From Deinococcus radiotolerans (lineage in GTDB: Bacteria; Deinococcota; Deinococci; Deinococcales; Deinococcaceae), in the NCBI RefSeq assembly GCF_014647435.1, contig NZ_BMPE01000014.1:1-64000 (forward strand): DNA of 64,000 bases, written 5' to 3'. Below are positions 31,461 through 40,622 of this stretch, in pieces. The position numbers and the translations under genes were made by a program. Under the pieces are notes generated by a model that made no database searches, was not told the DNA's origin, and saw only the letters and a program-made list of their open reading frames with translations. Each line of letters opens with the position of its first letter. Position 1 is the first letter of the stretch.

Positions 31461-33458
31461 ATGCATAAAGGTCTGTCCGTCTCCCTGCTCAGCGCCGCCC
31501 TGCTGCTCGCGTCCTGCTCGCAGACCCCCACCGCCCCCCAGGCCGCCGCACCCCAGGGCAGCGACTCCCTGGTCGCCACCGCCGACGAGTGCAGCACCTT
31601 CCAGCAGTACCCGGTCGTCGTGTCCCGCGTGGACTTCAAGACCAAACGCGACTGGCTGGACATCGTCAAGACCTTCGAACCGGTCGGCGGCAGCCTCGAA
31701 GACGGCTACGTGCTGCTGGACATCAGCCGCCCCGAATTCGAGCAGCTGCGCGTCACCGGCCTCGCCCGCGGCTGGACCGTGAAGATCGACCAGACCCAGA
31801 CCGAACGGCACAGCGCGTCCCTGAAGACCCCGCTGGGGGCGCTGAGCATCAGCGGGTACAGCTGCTACCGCACGGTCGAGGAGACCTACGCCAGCGCGCA
31901 GGGCCTCGTCACGCAGTACCCGAACCTCGCCAGCTGGAGCAGCTTCGGGTCCTCGTGGCTCAAGAGCAAGGGGCGCGGCGGGTACGACATGAACGTCCTG
32001 AAACTCACGAACAAGAGCGTGACGGGGACCAAACCGCGGCTGCTGATCACGGCGTCGATTCACGCGCGCGAGTACACCCCGGCGGAACTCACGACGCGGT
32101 TCGCGGAGTACCTGCTGGCGAACTACGGCAAGGACGCGGACGTGACGTGGATGCTGGACAGCCAGGAGGTCTGGCTGGTCCTCCAGAGCAACCCGGACGG
32201 CCGGAAGAAAGCGGAGGCGGGCGCGTCGTGGCGCAAGAACGTGAACGACACGCAGGCGTGCAGCAACGGCCTGTACGGCGTGGACCTCAACCGCAACTTC
32301 AACTACGCCTGGGGCACCGGCGGGTCCAGCGCCGACCCCTGCAACGAGACGTACAAGGGCGTGGCCGCCGCCAGTGAAATCGAGACGCAGAACCTCCAGA
32401 ACCTGATCAAAGCGGCCTTCGCGGACAACCGCGGCCCAGCCCGCACCGACGCCGCGCCCGACACCACCAGCGGCCTGTACATGGACATCCACAGCTACAG
32501 CCAGCTGGTGCTGTGGCCCTGGGGTGACACGACCACCGTCGCCCCGAACGGCACGCAGATGCAGAGCCTGGGCCGTAAGTTCGCGTACTTCAACGGCTAC
32601 ACGCCCGAGCAGAGCGTCGGCCTGTACCCCACCAGCGGCACCACCGACGACTTCGCGTACGGCGAGCTGGGCGTTCCCGCCTACACCATCGAACTGGGCA
32701 GCGCGTTCTTCGAGGCGTGCAGCACCTTCACCGGCACCACCCTGCCCAAGAACCAGGCGGCCCTGCTGTACGCCCTGCGTGTGGCTCGCCAGCCGTACAC
32801 CATGGGCAGCGGCCCCGACAGCGTCACGCTGAACGCGCCGGTCAGCGTCGCCACCGGGGCCAGCTTCACGCTGAGTGCCAGCGCCACGAACACGCGCTTC
32901 AACACCAGCAACGGCGCGGAACCCACCCGCACGATCAGCGGCGCGGAGTACTTCATCGACACGCCCCCCTGGGCGGGGGGGACTGCGCGCGCCATGACGG
33001 CTGCGGACGGGGCGTTCAACGCCGCCACCGAGAGCGTGCAGGCCACGGTGTCGACCAGTGGACTCAGTGCCGGGAAGCACATGGTGTACGTCCGCGCGAA
33101 GAACAACAGCGGCACGTACGGGCCGGTCTCCGCGCTGTTCGTCACCGTCGGGGCGGCCACCGGCACGACCACCACGTACACCGGCACGGTCGCCGCCGCC
33201 GGGAACTCCTACCAGCCGTCCACCAGCGGCTTCACGTACGCGGGCGGCACCCTGAAAGGCAACCTGACGGGCCCCACCGGCACGGATTTCGACCTGTACC
33301 TCCAGAAGCTGTCCGGCAGCACCTGGAGTCAGGTGGCGGCCAGTGAGGGCAGCAGCAGCACCGAGGCCATCAACTACGCCGCCGCGAGCGGCACGTATCG
33401 CTGGCGCGTGTACGCCTACAGCGGCAGCGGCAGCTACACCCTCACCGAAACCAAGTAA
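31461..33458 (+). CDS. Secreted M14 zinc carboxypeptidase
   Basis: The 665-residue precursor is a lipoprotein (lipobox LLASC, Cys 19) with an M14 carboxypeptidase domain. The zinc motif is SIHAREYTPAE (His about 200, Glu about 203), and the third ligand is in MDIHSYSQ (about 344). GVDLNRNFNYAWG is the substrate-binding segment, and the catalytic glutamate is in AYTIELGS (about 411). An Ig-like, Ala/Thr-rich linker follows, then a C-terminal pre-peptidase (PPC-like) beta domain, FTYAGGTLKGNLTGPTGTDF onwards. It probably degrades peptides outside the cell or at the surface. It is divergent from the EamA gene. TAGAGT at 31380-31385 may be its -10 element. Confidence 0.88.
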   Translation: MHKGLSVSLLSAALLLASCSQTPTAPQAAAPQGSDSLVATADECSTFQQYPVVVSRVDFKTKRDWLDIVKTFEPVGGSLEDGYVLLDISRPEFEQLRVTGLARGWTVKIDQTQTERHSASLKTPLGALSISGYSCYRTVEETYASAQGLVTQYPNLASWSSFGSSWLKSKGRGGYDMNVLKLTNKSVTGTKPRLLITASIHAREYTPAELTTRFAEYLLANYGKDADVTWMLDSQEVWLVLQSNPDGRKKAEAGASWRKNVNDTQACSNGLYGVDLNRNFNYAWGTGGSSADPCNETYKGVAAASEIETQNLQNLIKAAFADNRGPARTDAAPDTTSGLYMDIHSYSQLVLWPWGDTTTVAPNGTQMQSLGRKFAYFNGYTPEQSVGLYPTSGTTDDFAYGELGVPAYTIELGSAFFEACSTFTGTTLPKNQAALLYALRVARQPYTMGSGPDSVTLNAPVSVATGASFTLSASATNTRFNTSNGAEPTRTISGAEYFIDTPPWAGGTARAMTAADGAFNAATESVQATVSTSGLSAGKHMVYVRAKNNSGTYGPVSALFVTVGAATGTTTTYTGTVAAAGNSYQPSTSGFTYAGGTLKGNLTGPTGTDFDLYLQKLSGSTWSQVAASEGSSSTEAINYAAASGTYRWRVYAYSGSGSYTLTETK

Positions 33459-33532
33459 GGGAAGTGGAGAGCAGCGCGCGGGCAGCCGTAATGGCCCCGC
33501 GCCGCACCCCGTTCTGCATGTCCAGTCATTCA

Positions 33533-33545
33533 GAATGCATATTCA
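33533..33545 (+). promoter_or_regulatory. ARG-box-like site upstream of argF
   Basis: GAATGCATATTCA contains the inverted arms GAAT and ATTC around GCAT and differs by one base from the TGAAT-N4-ATTCA core bound by ArgR in other bacteria (the preceding base is A). It lies 58 bases before the argF start and about 44 bases before its -10 element. The local AT-richness in this GC-rich region strengthens the case. No argR gene is in the window. Confidence 0.45.
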
Positions 33546-33588
33546 TGCGTAACCTGCACGGAGTGATCCTGCGCTGACGGGAAGCGGG

Positions 33589-33594
33589 TATACT
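33589..33594 (+). promoter_or_regulatory. -10 element of leaderless argF
   Basis: TATACT lies eight bases before the argF ATG at 33603. It supports the start that gives the long lysine-rich N-terminus. The -35 region (near 33566) is weak. Confidence 0.6.
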
Positions 33595-33602
33595 CCTCGC
33601 CT

Positions 33603-34685
33603 ATGACGAAGGTCGCCCGCTCGAAGAAAACCCAGGCCCAGGCCAGCGCCGCCCCGAAGAAGACCGGAGCGCCCCGCAAGGCTGATGCGAAAAAAGATGC
33701 AGTCCTGGCGCCGACCACCGCGCCCGTGCTGCTCACTCCGGAGACCCTCCCCACACCCGTCATGGCCGGCCGGGACTTCCTGAGCAACCTCGACATGACC
33801 GCCGCCGAACTGCGCGCCGTGATGGACACCGCGCACAGCATGAAACGCGGCGAATGGCGCGGGGTGAAACCCCTGGCGGGCCTCAGCATCGCGCTGGTGT
33901 TCGAGAAGGCGTCCCTGCGCACCCGCACCACCTTCGACGTCGGCATGTACCAGCTCGGCGGGCACGCCATCACCCTCAGCAACACCGAGATCGGCCTCGG
34001 CACCCGCGAACGCGTCAGCGACGTCGCCCGCAACCTCGAACGATGGGTGGACGCCGTCATGGGCCGCGTGTACCTCCAGCAGACCCTCCAGGAACTCGCG
34101 CAGCACGCCAGCATTCCCGTCATCAACGGCCTGTCGGACATGCTGCACCCGGCGCAGCTCCTCGCGGACTACCAGACCATCGAGGAAGAATTCGGCACCG
34201 ACCTCCGGGGCCGCCGCGTCGTGTACATCGGCGACGGGAACAACCTCGCCAACAGCCACATCCACATGGGCATCCTGACCGGCACCGACGTCATCGTCGT
34301 CACCCCCGTCGGCTACGAACCCAACGCCGGAGTCCTCATGGACGCCGTCCGCGCCGGCGTGAACATCACCCTCACCAACGACCTCGCCGCCGTGCAGGGC
34401 GCCGACGTTCTGTACACCGACGTGTGGATCAGCATGGGCCAGGAAGCCGAAGCCGACATCCGCCGCCGCGCCTTCAAGGGCTACCAGGTCACGCCCGAAA
34501 TGCTCGACAGCATCGCCCCGGACGGCATCTTCCTGCACTGCCTCCCCGCCCACTACGGCGAGGAAACCGTCCCCGAAGCCACCGAACACCCCAAGAGCCG
34601 CGTGTTCGATCAGGCCGAGAACCGCCTGCACGCCCAGAAAGCCCTGATGTACCACCTCATGGGTGACCTGAAACCGCGCTGGTGA
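33603..34685 (+). CDS. argF: Ornithine carbamoyltransferase
   Basis: ArgF joins ornithine and carbamoyl phosphate to make citrulline in arginine synthesis. The 360-residue protein has the carbamoyl-phosphate loop EKASLRTRTTF (Ser about 104, in place of the common STRTR), the HPAQLLADYQT motif near 182 and the ornithine-site FLHCLPAHYGEE near 311. Its N-terminus is unusual. About 54 residues rich in Lys, Ala and Pro (for example KKTQAQASAAPKKTGAPRK) precede the normal start of the domain at GRDFLSNLDMT. TATACT eight bases before 33603 supports this long form; an internal ATG at 33762 would give the usual length. An ARG-box-like site lies upstream. argC follows in the same direction, about 2.1 kb downstream. 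Confidence 0.92.
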   Translation: MTKVARSKKTQAQASAAPKKTGAPRKADAKKDAVLAPTTAPVLLTPETLPTPVMAGRDFLSNLDMTAAELRAVMDTAHSMKRGEWRGVKPLAGLSIALVFEKASLRTRTTFDVGMYQLGGHAITLSNTEIGLGTRERVSDVARNLERWVDAVMGRVYLQQTLQELAQHASIPVINGLSDMLHPAQLLADYQTIEEEFGTDLRGRRVVYIGDGNNLANSHIHMGILTGTDVIVVTPVGYEPNAGVLMDAVRAGVNITLTNDLAAVQGADVLYTDVWISMGQEAEADIRRRAFKGYQVTPEMLDSIAPDGIFLHCLPAHYGEETVPEATEHPKSRVFDQAENRLHAQKALMYHLMGDLKPRW

Positions 34686-34788
34686 ACCGGATTTTGTCTT
34701 GAGCCTATCCTCGCACGGAACGTCCCCACGCGCCAGGCCCCGGAAAGGGGCGTTCCAGACGAGGAAAACGCTGATTACACTGACGCTC

Positions 34789-34804
34789 CTGTCCAGACGG
34801 ACAG
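34789..34804 (+). promoter_or_regulatory. Inverted repeat upstream of SIMPL gene
   Basis: CTGTCC (34789-34794) and GGACAG (34799-34804) flank AGAC. A possible -10 element, TACACT, lies at 34776-34781 with TTCCAG 17 bases further up. The repeat therefore covers the expected start of transcription, as an operator would. Confidence 0.35.
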
Positions 34805-34818
34805 TGCAGGAGGTCAGC

Positions 34819-35469
34819 ATGGCAGAGTACGCAATCATCGAGAGGCCCGTCGGCGTGAGTGTGTTCGGTTCATCCCTGAAGCGCGTGCCACCCGACCGGG
34901 CTGTGCTGCACTTCGTGGTGCGACACACTGACCCTGACGCGAAGCAGGCCTACGCCAGAACGCAGGCCGACATGCTGACTATTGCCGCGCATCTGAACGG
35001 AGAATCCAGCATGACCTATGGTCAGAGCGGCATCGAACTGTACCTGAGTGAACGCTCCCGGCGGGACGAGTCCAGCCCAGCCCCCTATACGGCGCGGGTG
35101 AATTTCGAGGTTCACATGACCGACCTGACCCGCCTCGAATCCCTCATGGCCGATCTGGTGGCGTTGCACGTCCATCACTTCACGGGCACACACTTCACCA
35201 CTACCGGTCTGCGTGACATCCGGCAACAGGTACGTCGGGAAGCCGTGTGGGCAGCACGAGAAAAGGCCATGCTGTACGCCGAGGAAGCGGGTGTCCTTCT
35301 GGGCCGTCTGCTGCACATTCAGGATCTCAATCCTGACCAGTTGAGACGCCACAACGGTCACATCTCTGAACCCATATTCGACGAGTTGCTGGTCACGCCC
35401 GACACGTCACTGCACCCGAACTCCGTTACGGTCGGCGCTGCCGTCACGCTCGTTTACGCCCTGAACTGA
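34819..35469 (+). CDS. SIMPL domain protein
   Basis: The 216-residue protein fits the SIMPL (DUF541) family: VSVFGSSLKRVPPDRAVLHF at the start, the central ARVNFEVHMTDLTRLESLM, then RREAVWAAREKAMLYAEEAG and the end SVTVGAAVTLVYAL. It lacks the signal peptide that most family members carry, so it is probably cytoplasmic. AGGAGGT five bases before the ATG at 34819 sets the start. Codon use is less GC-biased than in argF. It probably heads the run SIMPL-GNAT-NUDIX-unknown-argC-shikimate-dehydrogenase-like, since the gaps after it are 7 bases or overlaps. The function of the family is not established. Confidence 0.75.
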   Translation: MAEYAIIERPVGVSVFGSSLKRVPPDRAVLHFVVRHTDPDAKQAYARTQADMLTIAAHLNGESSMTYGQSGIELYLSERSRRDESSPAPYTARVNFEVHMTDLTRLESLMADLVALHVHHFTGTHFTTTGLRDIRQQVRREAVWAAREKAMLYAEEAGVLLGRLLHIQDLNPDQLRRHNGHISEPIFDELLVTPDTSLHPNSVTVGAAVTLVYALN

Positions 35470-35476
35470 GGTCCCT

Positions 35477-35995
35477 ATGACCACGCTGCACACGCCCCGC
35501 CTGACCCTCCGGCCCATCACGCCGGATGACTTGCCCCGCGTCCTCACGTACCGCAACGATCCAGAGGTCGCGCGGTATCAGGCTTGGGCTCTGCCCGCCA
35601 CGCTTGACTCGGTGGCGGGGCTCGTATCCGATCAGCCGCTGGGAGCGCCCGGCTGGGTGCAGCGCGCCGTCACCCTGCGGGACGGCACGGTTCTTGGCGA
35701 CGTCGCCCTGAACACCCAGGGGCCCCAGGCAGAGGTCGGCGTGACCCTCGCCCGCTCCGCCCAGGGGCACGGGTACGCCCACGAGGCCCTACACGCCCTG
35801 ATCACCCACGCCTTCACGGACCTGGGCCTGCACCGCGTCCACGCCAGCATCGACCCGCGCAACACGCCGGTCGCCGTGCTGCTAACCCGCCTAGGCTTCC
35901 GGCACGAGGGCACCAGCCTCCAGAGCTACCGGCACCGGAGCGAGTGGACCGACGACGCCCTCTACGCCGTCCTGGCCGCCGAGTGGACCGCGTGA
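35477..35995 (+). CDS. GNAT-family N-acetyltransferase (RimJ/RimL-like)
   Basis: The 172-residue protein belongs to the GNAT acetyltransferase branch that includes RimJ and RimL. It begins TTLHTPRLTLRPITPDDLP. The acetyl-CoA-binding region follows as VGVTLARSAQGHGYAHEALH, then HRVHASIDPRNTPVAVLLTR and FRHEGTSLQSYRH. All are characteristic of that branch. The substrate (protein N-terminus or a small amine) is unknown. It starts seven bases after the SIMPL gene and overlaps the NUDIX gene as GTGA, so it is part of the argC-containing operon. Confidence 0.85.
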   Translation: MTTLHTPRLTLRPITPDDLPRVLTYRNDPEVARYQAWALPATLDSVAGLVSDQPLGAPGWVQRAVTLRDGTVLGDVALNTQGPQAEVGVTLARSAQGHGYAHEALHALITHAFTDLGLHRVHASIDPRNTPVAVLLTRLGFRHEGTSLQSYRHRSEWTDDALYAVLAAEWTA

Positions 35996-36504
35996 CCCAG
36001 GTCACGGAGTGGCTGGACGTGGTGAACGAGCACGACGAGGTCGTGGGCACCGTCACCCGCGAGGACGCCCATGCGCGCGGCCTAACCGTCCGCGTCATCA
36101 ACGTCTTCCTGGTTAACCAATCAGGCCAGCTGTGGGTTCCACGCCGCACCGCGCACAAACGCCTGTTCCCCGGCTGCCTCGACATGAGCGTAGGCGGACA
36201 CGTGGAACGCGGCGAGACGTACGAGCAGGCTTTCCGCCGCGAGACGCAGGAGGAACTGAACCTGAACGTGGATGACCTCCCCTGGCGGCAGATCGCCCGC
36301 TTTGGCCCACGCGACGGCCTGAGTGCTTTCATGCACGTGTACGAGCTGCGCCGCGACGACCCGCCCACCTTCAACCCGGACGATTTCAGCAGCGCCGAGT
36401 GGCTCACGCCCGCCGAACTCCTGCGCCGCATCGAGCAGGGCGACCCCGCCAAGGGCGACCTGAACCGGCTCGTGCAGCTGTGCTACGGGGTGGGCCGTGC
36501 GTGA
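35992..36504 (+). CDS. NUDIX hydrolase
   Basis: The 170-residue protein carries a complete NUDIX box: GHVERGETYEQAFRRE continuing into TQEELNL, which gives G-x5-E-x7-RE-x2-EE. The opening VTEWLDVVNEHDEVVGTVTR and the segment RTAHKRLFPGCLDM resemble the isopentenyl-diphosphate-isomerase-like subgroup (YfcD type). The likely role is pyrophosphate-bond hydrolysis of a nucleotide or sugar derivative. The start is the GTG at 35992 overlapping the GNAT stop. It overlaps the next gene by eight bases. Confidence 0.88.
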   Translation: MTQVTEWLDVVNEHDEVVGTVTREDAHARGLTVRVINVFLVNQSGQLWVPRRTAHKRLFPGCLDMSVGGHVERGETYEQAFRRETQEELNLNVDDLPWRQIARFGPRDGLSAFMHVYELRRDDPPTFNPDDFSSAEWLTPAELLRRIEQGDPAKGDLNRLVQLCYGVGRA

Positions 36505-36826
36505 CACGCCGTTTTTGCTTGCGCGAGTCCATCTGCCTGAGGATGACCGGCGACCCTGCCTGATACAGAAGCTGGATGACCCGTATATGGGACCCATGGA
36601 CGGCAGCGTCTTCAGCTTCCATCGCGCCGGAGAGCTGGTGAAGGCGTACACATGGTGGGAGAACCATGACCCAGAGGTCATCGGGCGCGGTGGGCACGGC
36701 GTCATCCGGATCATGCCCATGACCCTGGACCTCTGGACGCACATGAAGCCCGGTACGTCCCTGGCTATGACACATGAACGCCTGCACGCGCAGGTCACTC
36801 AGTCCCTGATGGAGAATCAAGCATGA
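36497..36826 (+). CDS. Hypothetical protein, 109 residues
   Basis: The protein contains [19 protein letters not shown], the repeated-glycine segment [20 protein letters not shown] and a helical end, [19 protein letters not shown]. There is no signal peptide or membrane segment. It starts at a GTG at 36497 inside the NUDIX gene (eight-base overlap) and ends in an ATGA overlap with argC, so its translation is tied to both. Its codon use is less GC-biased than argC. I do not recognise a family. Its position makes it a candidate accessory factor of the operon, but nothing in the sequence shows what it does. Confidence 0.65.
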   Translation: MRDTPFLLARVHLPEDDRRPCLIQKLDDPYMGPMDGSVFSFHRAGELVKAYTWWENHDPEVIGRGGHGVIRIMPMTLDLWTHMKPGTSLAMTHERLHAQVTQSLMENQA

Positions 36827-37746
36827 CAGTCCCCAAGGTGTTTATTGACGGTGAGGCCGGAACGACCGGTCTTCAGATCCGCTCCCGGCTGGAGGGCCGG
36901 TCGGATATCGAGTTGCTGAGCATCGACCCGGCGCGGCGCAAGGATGCGGACGCGCGGGCGGAATTGCTGAACGCAGCGGACGTGTCGATCCTGTGCCTGC
37001 ATGACGACGCGGCGCGCGAGGCGGTCACGCTGACGACGAACCCGGCCTCAAGGCTGCTGGATGCGAGCACGGCGCACCGGGTGAATCCGGCGTGGGTGTT
37101 TGGTTTCCCGGAGTTGAACGCGGGGCAGGCGGACGCGATCCGCGCGGCGCGCTTCGTGGCGAACCCCGGCTGTTACAGCACCGGCGCGATCTCGCTGCTG
37201 GCCCCACTGACGGGCGCGGGCCTGATCCCGGCGGACTTCCCGGTCAGCATCCAGGGGTACAGCGGCTATACCGGGGGGGGCCGGGCGCTGGTGGACGCGC
37301 ACGAGAGGGGCGAGGATCACCCGATGAAGGGCGCGTTCCTGAGTTACGCGCTGGGGCTGGAGCACAAGCACATTCCCGAGACGATGCGCTACGGGGGATT
37401 GACCCGCACGCCGATCTTCACGCCGAACGTGGGCGCGTGGGCGCAGGGCATGACCGTGACCATCCCCCTGCACCTGCGCGAGCTGGGCACCACGCCGGAC
37501 GCGCTGCACGCGGCGCTGAATGCGCATTACGCCGGGCAGCGGTTCGTGCGGGTGTTCGAGATGAGCGATAACCCTGAGGTGCTGGACCCGCAGACCCTGA
37601 ACGGCACGAACGACCTGGAGCTGTTCGTGTACCCGTCCGCGGACGGCGAGCGGGCGCTGCTGGTCGCGCGGCTGGACAATCTCGGGAAGGGCGCGGGCGG
37701 CGCGGCGGTGCAGAACCTGAACCTGATGCTGGGTCTGGAGGGCTGA
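36823..37746 (+). CDS. argC: N-acetyl-gamma-glutamyl-phosphate reductase (type 2)
   Basis: ArgC reduces N-acetylglutamyl phosphate to the semialdehyde in arginine synthesis. The 307-residue length and the opening [19 protein letters not shown] match the short type 2 family. The catalytic cysteine is in [17 protein letters not shown] near residue 115. [12 protein letters not shown] and the histidine-containing [14 protein letters not shown] complete the active site. It starts in an ATGA overlap with the 109-residue gene, and the next gene begins one base after its stop. The rest of the pathway apart from argF is outside this window. Confidence 0.93.
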   Translation: MTVPKVFIDGEAGTTGLQIRSRLEGRSDIELLSIDPARRKDADARAELLNAADVSILCLHDDAAREAVTLTTNPASRLLDASTAHRVNPAWVFGFPELNAGQADAIRAARFVANPGCYSTGAISLLAPLTGAGLIPADFPVSIQGYSGYTGGGRALVDAHERGEDHPMKGAFLSYALGLEHKHIPETMRYGGLTRTPIFTPNVGAWAQGMTVTIPLHLRELGTTPDALHAALNAHYAGQRFVRVFEMSDNPEVLDPQTLNGTNDLELFVYPSADGERALLVARLDNLGKGAGGAAVQNLNLMLGLEG

Positions 37747-37747
37747 G

Positions 37748-38584
37748 GTGCCGTCCGGCGCGAGCAAGCTGGACATCAACCGCGGCACGACGCTGTGCAT
37801 GAGCGTGTCGGCCCGACCCAGCAACTTCGGGACGCGCTTTCACAATCACCTGTACGCGGCGCTGGGTCTGGATTTCGTGTACAAGGCGTTCGCCGTGCAG
37901 GACATCGCGGGGGTCGTGGCGGGCCTCCGGGCGCTGGGTGTGCGGGGCTGCGCGGTCAGCATGCCGTTCAAGGAGGCGGTGATTCCGCTGCTGGACGAAC
38001 TGGACGCCTCGGCGGCGGCCATCGGGTCGGTGAACACCATCGTGAACACCGGCGGGCACCTGAAGGCCTTCAACACCGATTACACCGCCATTCAGCTGCT
38101 GATCGAGCGGCACGCGCTGAACCGGGACGCGCGGGTGGTGCTGCGCGGCAGCGGCGGCATGGGGAAGGCCGTGGCGAGCGCTCTGCGCGACGCGGGCTTC
38201 ACGCGTGGCGTGATCGTCGCCCGCAACGGGGGGGTCGGGCGGGACCTCGCGCAGAGGTGCGGCTGGGACTGGCACCCTACCACGCCCGACATAGAGGACG
38301 GCGACCTGCTCGTGAACGTTACGCCGCTGGGCATGGCGGGCGGCGCGGAAGAGCACGACTTGGCCTTCACGCCTGACGCTATCGCGCGGGCGGGCACGGT
38401 GTTCGACGTGGTCGCCCTGCCGGGCGAGACGCCCCTGATCGTGGAGGCCCGGCGGCAGGGGAGACCCGTCGTGACCGGGCTGGAGGTCGTGGCGTTGCAG
38501 GCGCTGGAGCAGTTCGTGCTGTACACCGGCGTCCGCCCCACGGACGAGCAGGTGCAGGCGGCCGTCGAGTTCGCGCGAACCTGA
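37748..38584 (+). CDS. Shikimate dehydrogenase-like protein (HI0607 type)
   Basis: The 278-residue protein resembles the shikimate dehydrogenase-like group first defined by Haemophilus HI0607. It opens INRGTTLCMSVSARPSNFGT and continues FVYKAF, then RGCAVSMPFKEAVIP (with the catalytic Lys) and SVNTIVN, FNTDYTA. The Rossmann fingerprint is LRGSGGMGKAVASAL, and it ends with TGLEVVALQALEQF. The usual substrate-binding Ser-x-Ser at the N-terminus is replaced by SARPSN, so the physiological substrate may differ from shikimate. The start is a GTG at 37748, one base after argC, making it the last gene of that operon. A hairpin follows. Confidence 0.85.
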   Translation: MPSGASKLDINRGTTLCMSVSARPSNFGTRFHNHLYAALGLDFVYKAFAVQDIAGVVAGLRALGVRGCAVSMPFKEAVIPLLDELDASAAAIGSVNTIVNTGGHLKAFNTDYTAIQLLIERHALNRDARVVLRGSGGMGKAVASALRDAGFTRGVIVARNGGVGRDLAQRCGWDWHPTTPDIEDGDLLVNVTPLGMAGGAEEHDLAFTPDAIARAGTVFDVVALPGETPLIVEARRQGRPVVTGLEVVALQALEQFVLYTGVRPTDEQVQAAVEFART

Positions 38585-38598
38585 CGCGGGGGAACAAC

Positions 38599-38632
38599 CT
38601 GGGGCAGAGGTCGCACCGGCCTCTCCCCCCAG
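38599..38632. terminator. Bidirectional terminator
   Basis: CTGGGG and AGAGG on the left pair with CCTCT and CCCCAG on the right, with a small internal bulge (38599-38610 with 38620-38632). It lies between the convergent shikimate-dehydrogenase-like and scpA genes. Confidence 0.65.
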
Positions 38633-38643
38633 TTCATCGGTGG

Positions 38644-39411
38644 TCAGTCCTGCGCGAGGTGGGACTGCACCTGAATGTCGCCGTACGTGTCGGTCTGCTC
38701 GACGCTGAAGTTCCCTTCCTTCACGCCTTCGAGCAGCGCGGCGAAGTAGGTGGTCTGCTCGCCCCAGTCCTGCGTGGGGATGCCCCGGAAGGTGAAGGTC
38801 CGCAGGCGGCGGCCGAAGGCGCGGAGCGCGCCCAGTGCATCGGCCAGCGAGAGGCGGTCGCGGGCCAGCAGGGGCACCTCGACCTGCCGCACGGCGTTCT
38901 GCGCCGCCTGCACGAGTTTCGCGAGGCTGCCCTGCGGGTTGCGGGGCCGTTCACGGCGCGGGAGGGTCACGGGCACGGCGCGGGCGGGGATCAGGCCCTC
39001 GCGTTCGCGGCGGCGCGCGGCCAGGAAACCCACGAGCGCATCCAGTTCCGCCAGCGCCTCCACGCCGTCCAGAACGTCGTCCAGCGGCTCAAACCAGTCG
39101 CCGCCCGCCTTCGGTTCGTCGGGTTCGGGTTGCGGCAGCAGCAATCGGGCCTTCAGGGCGATGACCGCCGCCAGGGTGGGCAGCAGGTCTGGGTGCGCGT
39201 CATTCAGCGGGCCGCCCGTGACTGCCTGCGCCCATGCCAGCACGTCCCGCGTGAGGGTCAGCAGGGGCACCTCGCCCGGCTGGACGCGTCCGGTGCGCAG
39301 CGCGGAGGCCAGTTCCGCCAGGGTGCCGCTGAACGCGGGCAGCGCCACGCTGAAGCCCACCCCGGCCGGGGGCGGCGGGGTGGGAGTGGGCAGCGCGGGC
39401 GCGGCAGTCAC
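38644..39411 (-). CDS. scpA: Segregation and condensation protein A
   Basis: ScpA is the kleisin subunit that bridges SMC heads in chromosome condensation. The 255-residue protein shows the family's N-terminal helical part, SGTLAELASALRTGRVQPGE followed by VPLLTLTRDVLAWAQ, and the segment HPDLLPTLAAVIALKARLLL. The C-terminal winged-helix end is YFAALLEGVKEGNFSVEQ with DTYGDIQV. The N-terminal 20 residues are an unusual run rich in Pro, Thr and Ala. It follows trpS by ten bases on the same strand, so the two are co-transcribed. Its partner scpB is not in the window. Confidence 0.85.
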   Translation of the reverse strand: MTAAPALPTPTPPPPAGVGFSVALPAFSGTLAELASALRTGRVQPGEVPLLTLTRDVLAWAQAVTGGPLNDAHPDLLPTLAAVIALKARLLLPQPEPDEPKAGGDWFEPLDDVLDGVEALAELDALVGFLAARRREREGLIPARAVPVTLPRRERPRNPQGSLAKLVQAAQNAVRQVEVPLLARDRLSLADALGALRAFGRRLRTFTFRGIPTQDWGEQTTYFAALLEGVKEGNFSVEQTDTYGDIQVQSHLAQD

Positions 39412-39421
39412 GGCAGGTGGG

Positions 39422-40420
<999 letters not shown>

Positions 40421-40510
40421 AACCCGGAGATTCTAGCGGTGTTCAGAGGGGGTGGAGGGTGGTGTGCCCGGAACCACCCTGAACCGAGCGGAGCGAGCAG
40501 CCGGTCAGGA

Positions 40511-40573
40511 CAGCGGTCCTGCGTTCCAGTGACGGGTGGCGCCCGCTCGCATCACCGGAACGCAGGACCGCTG
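40511..40573. repeat. 17-bp perfect inverted repeat
   Basis: CAGCGGTCCTGCGTTCC (40511-40527) and its exact reverse complement (40557-40573) flank 29 bases. Within these, GTGA and TCAC next to the arms can extend the stem across an A-C mismatch. It lies in the spacer upstream of trpS and downstream of the LacI gene (both on the minus strand). No transposase is nearby. It may be a terminator-like structure or a non-autonomous repeat element. Confidence 0.65.
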
Positions 40574-40622
40574 GAGGTCATGCAGAACGGCTCAAACAGG
40601 GCGAGTGGGTCGCAGGCGACTG

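Noticed and set aside
34786..34813. Alternative hairpins that could hide the Shine-Dalgarno site of the SIMPL gene
   Set aside because: CTCCTG at 34786 could pair with CAGGAG at 34807, but the likely transcript start near 34788 removes part of the left arm. I kept only the operator interpretation of the inner repeat.
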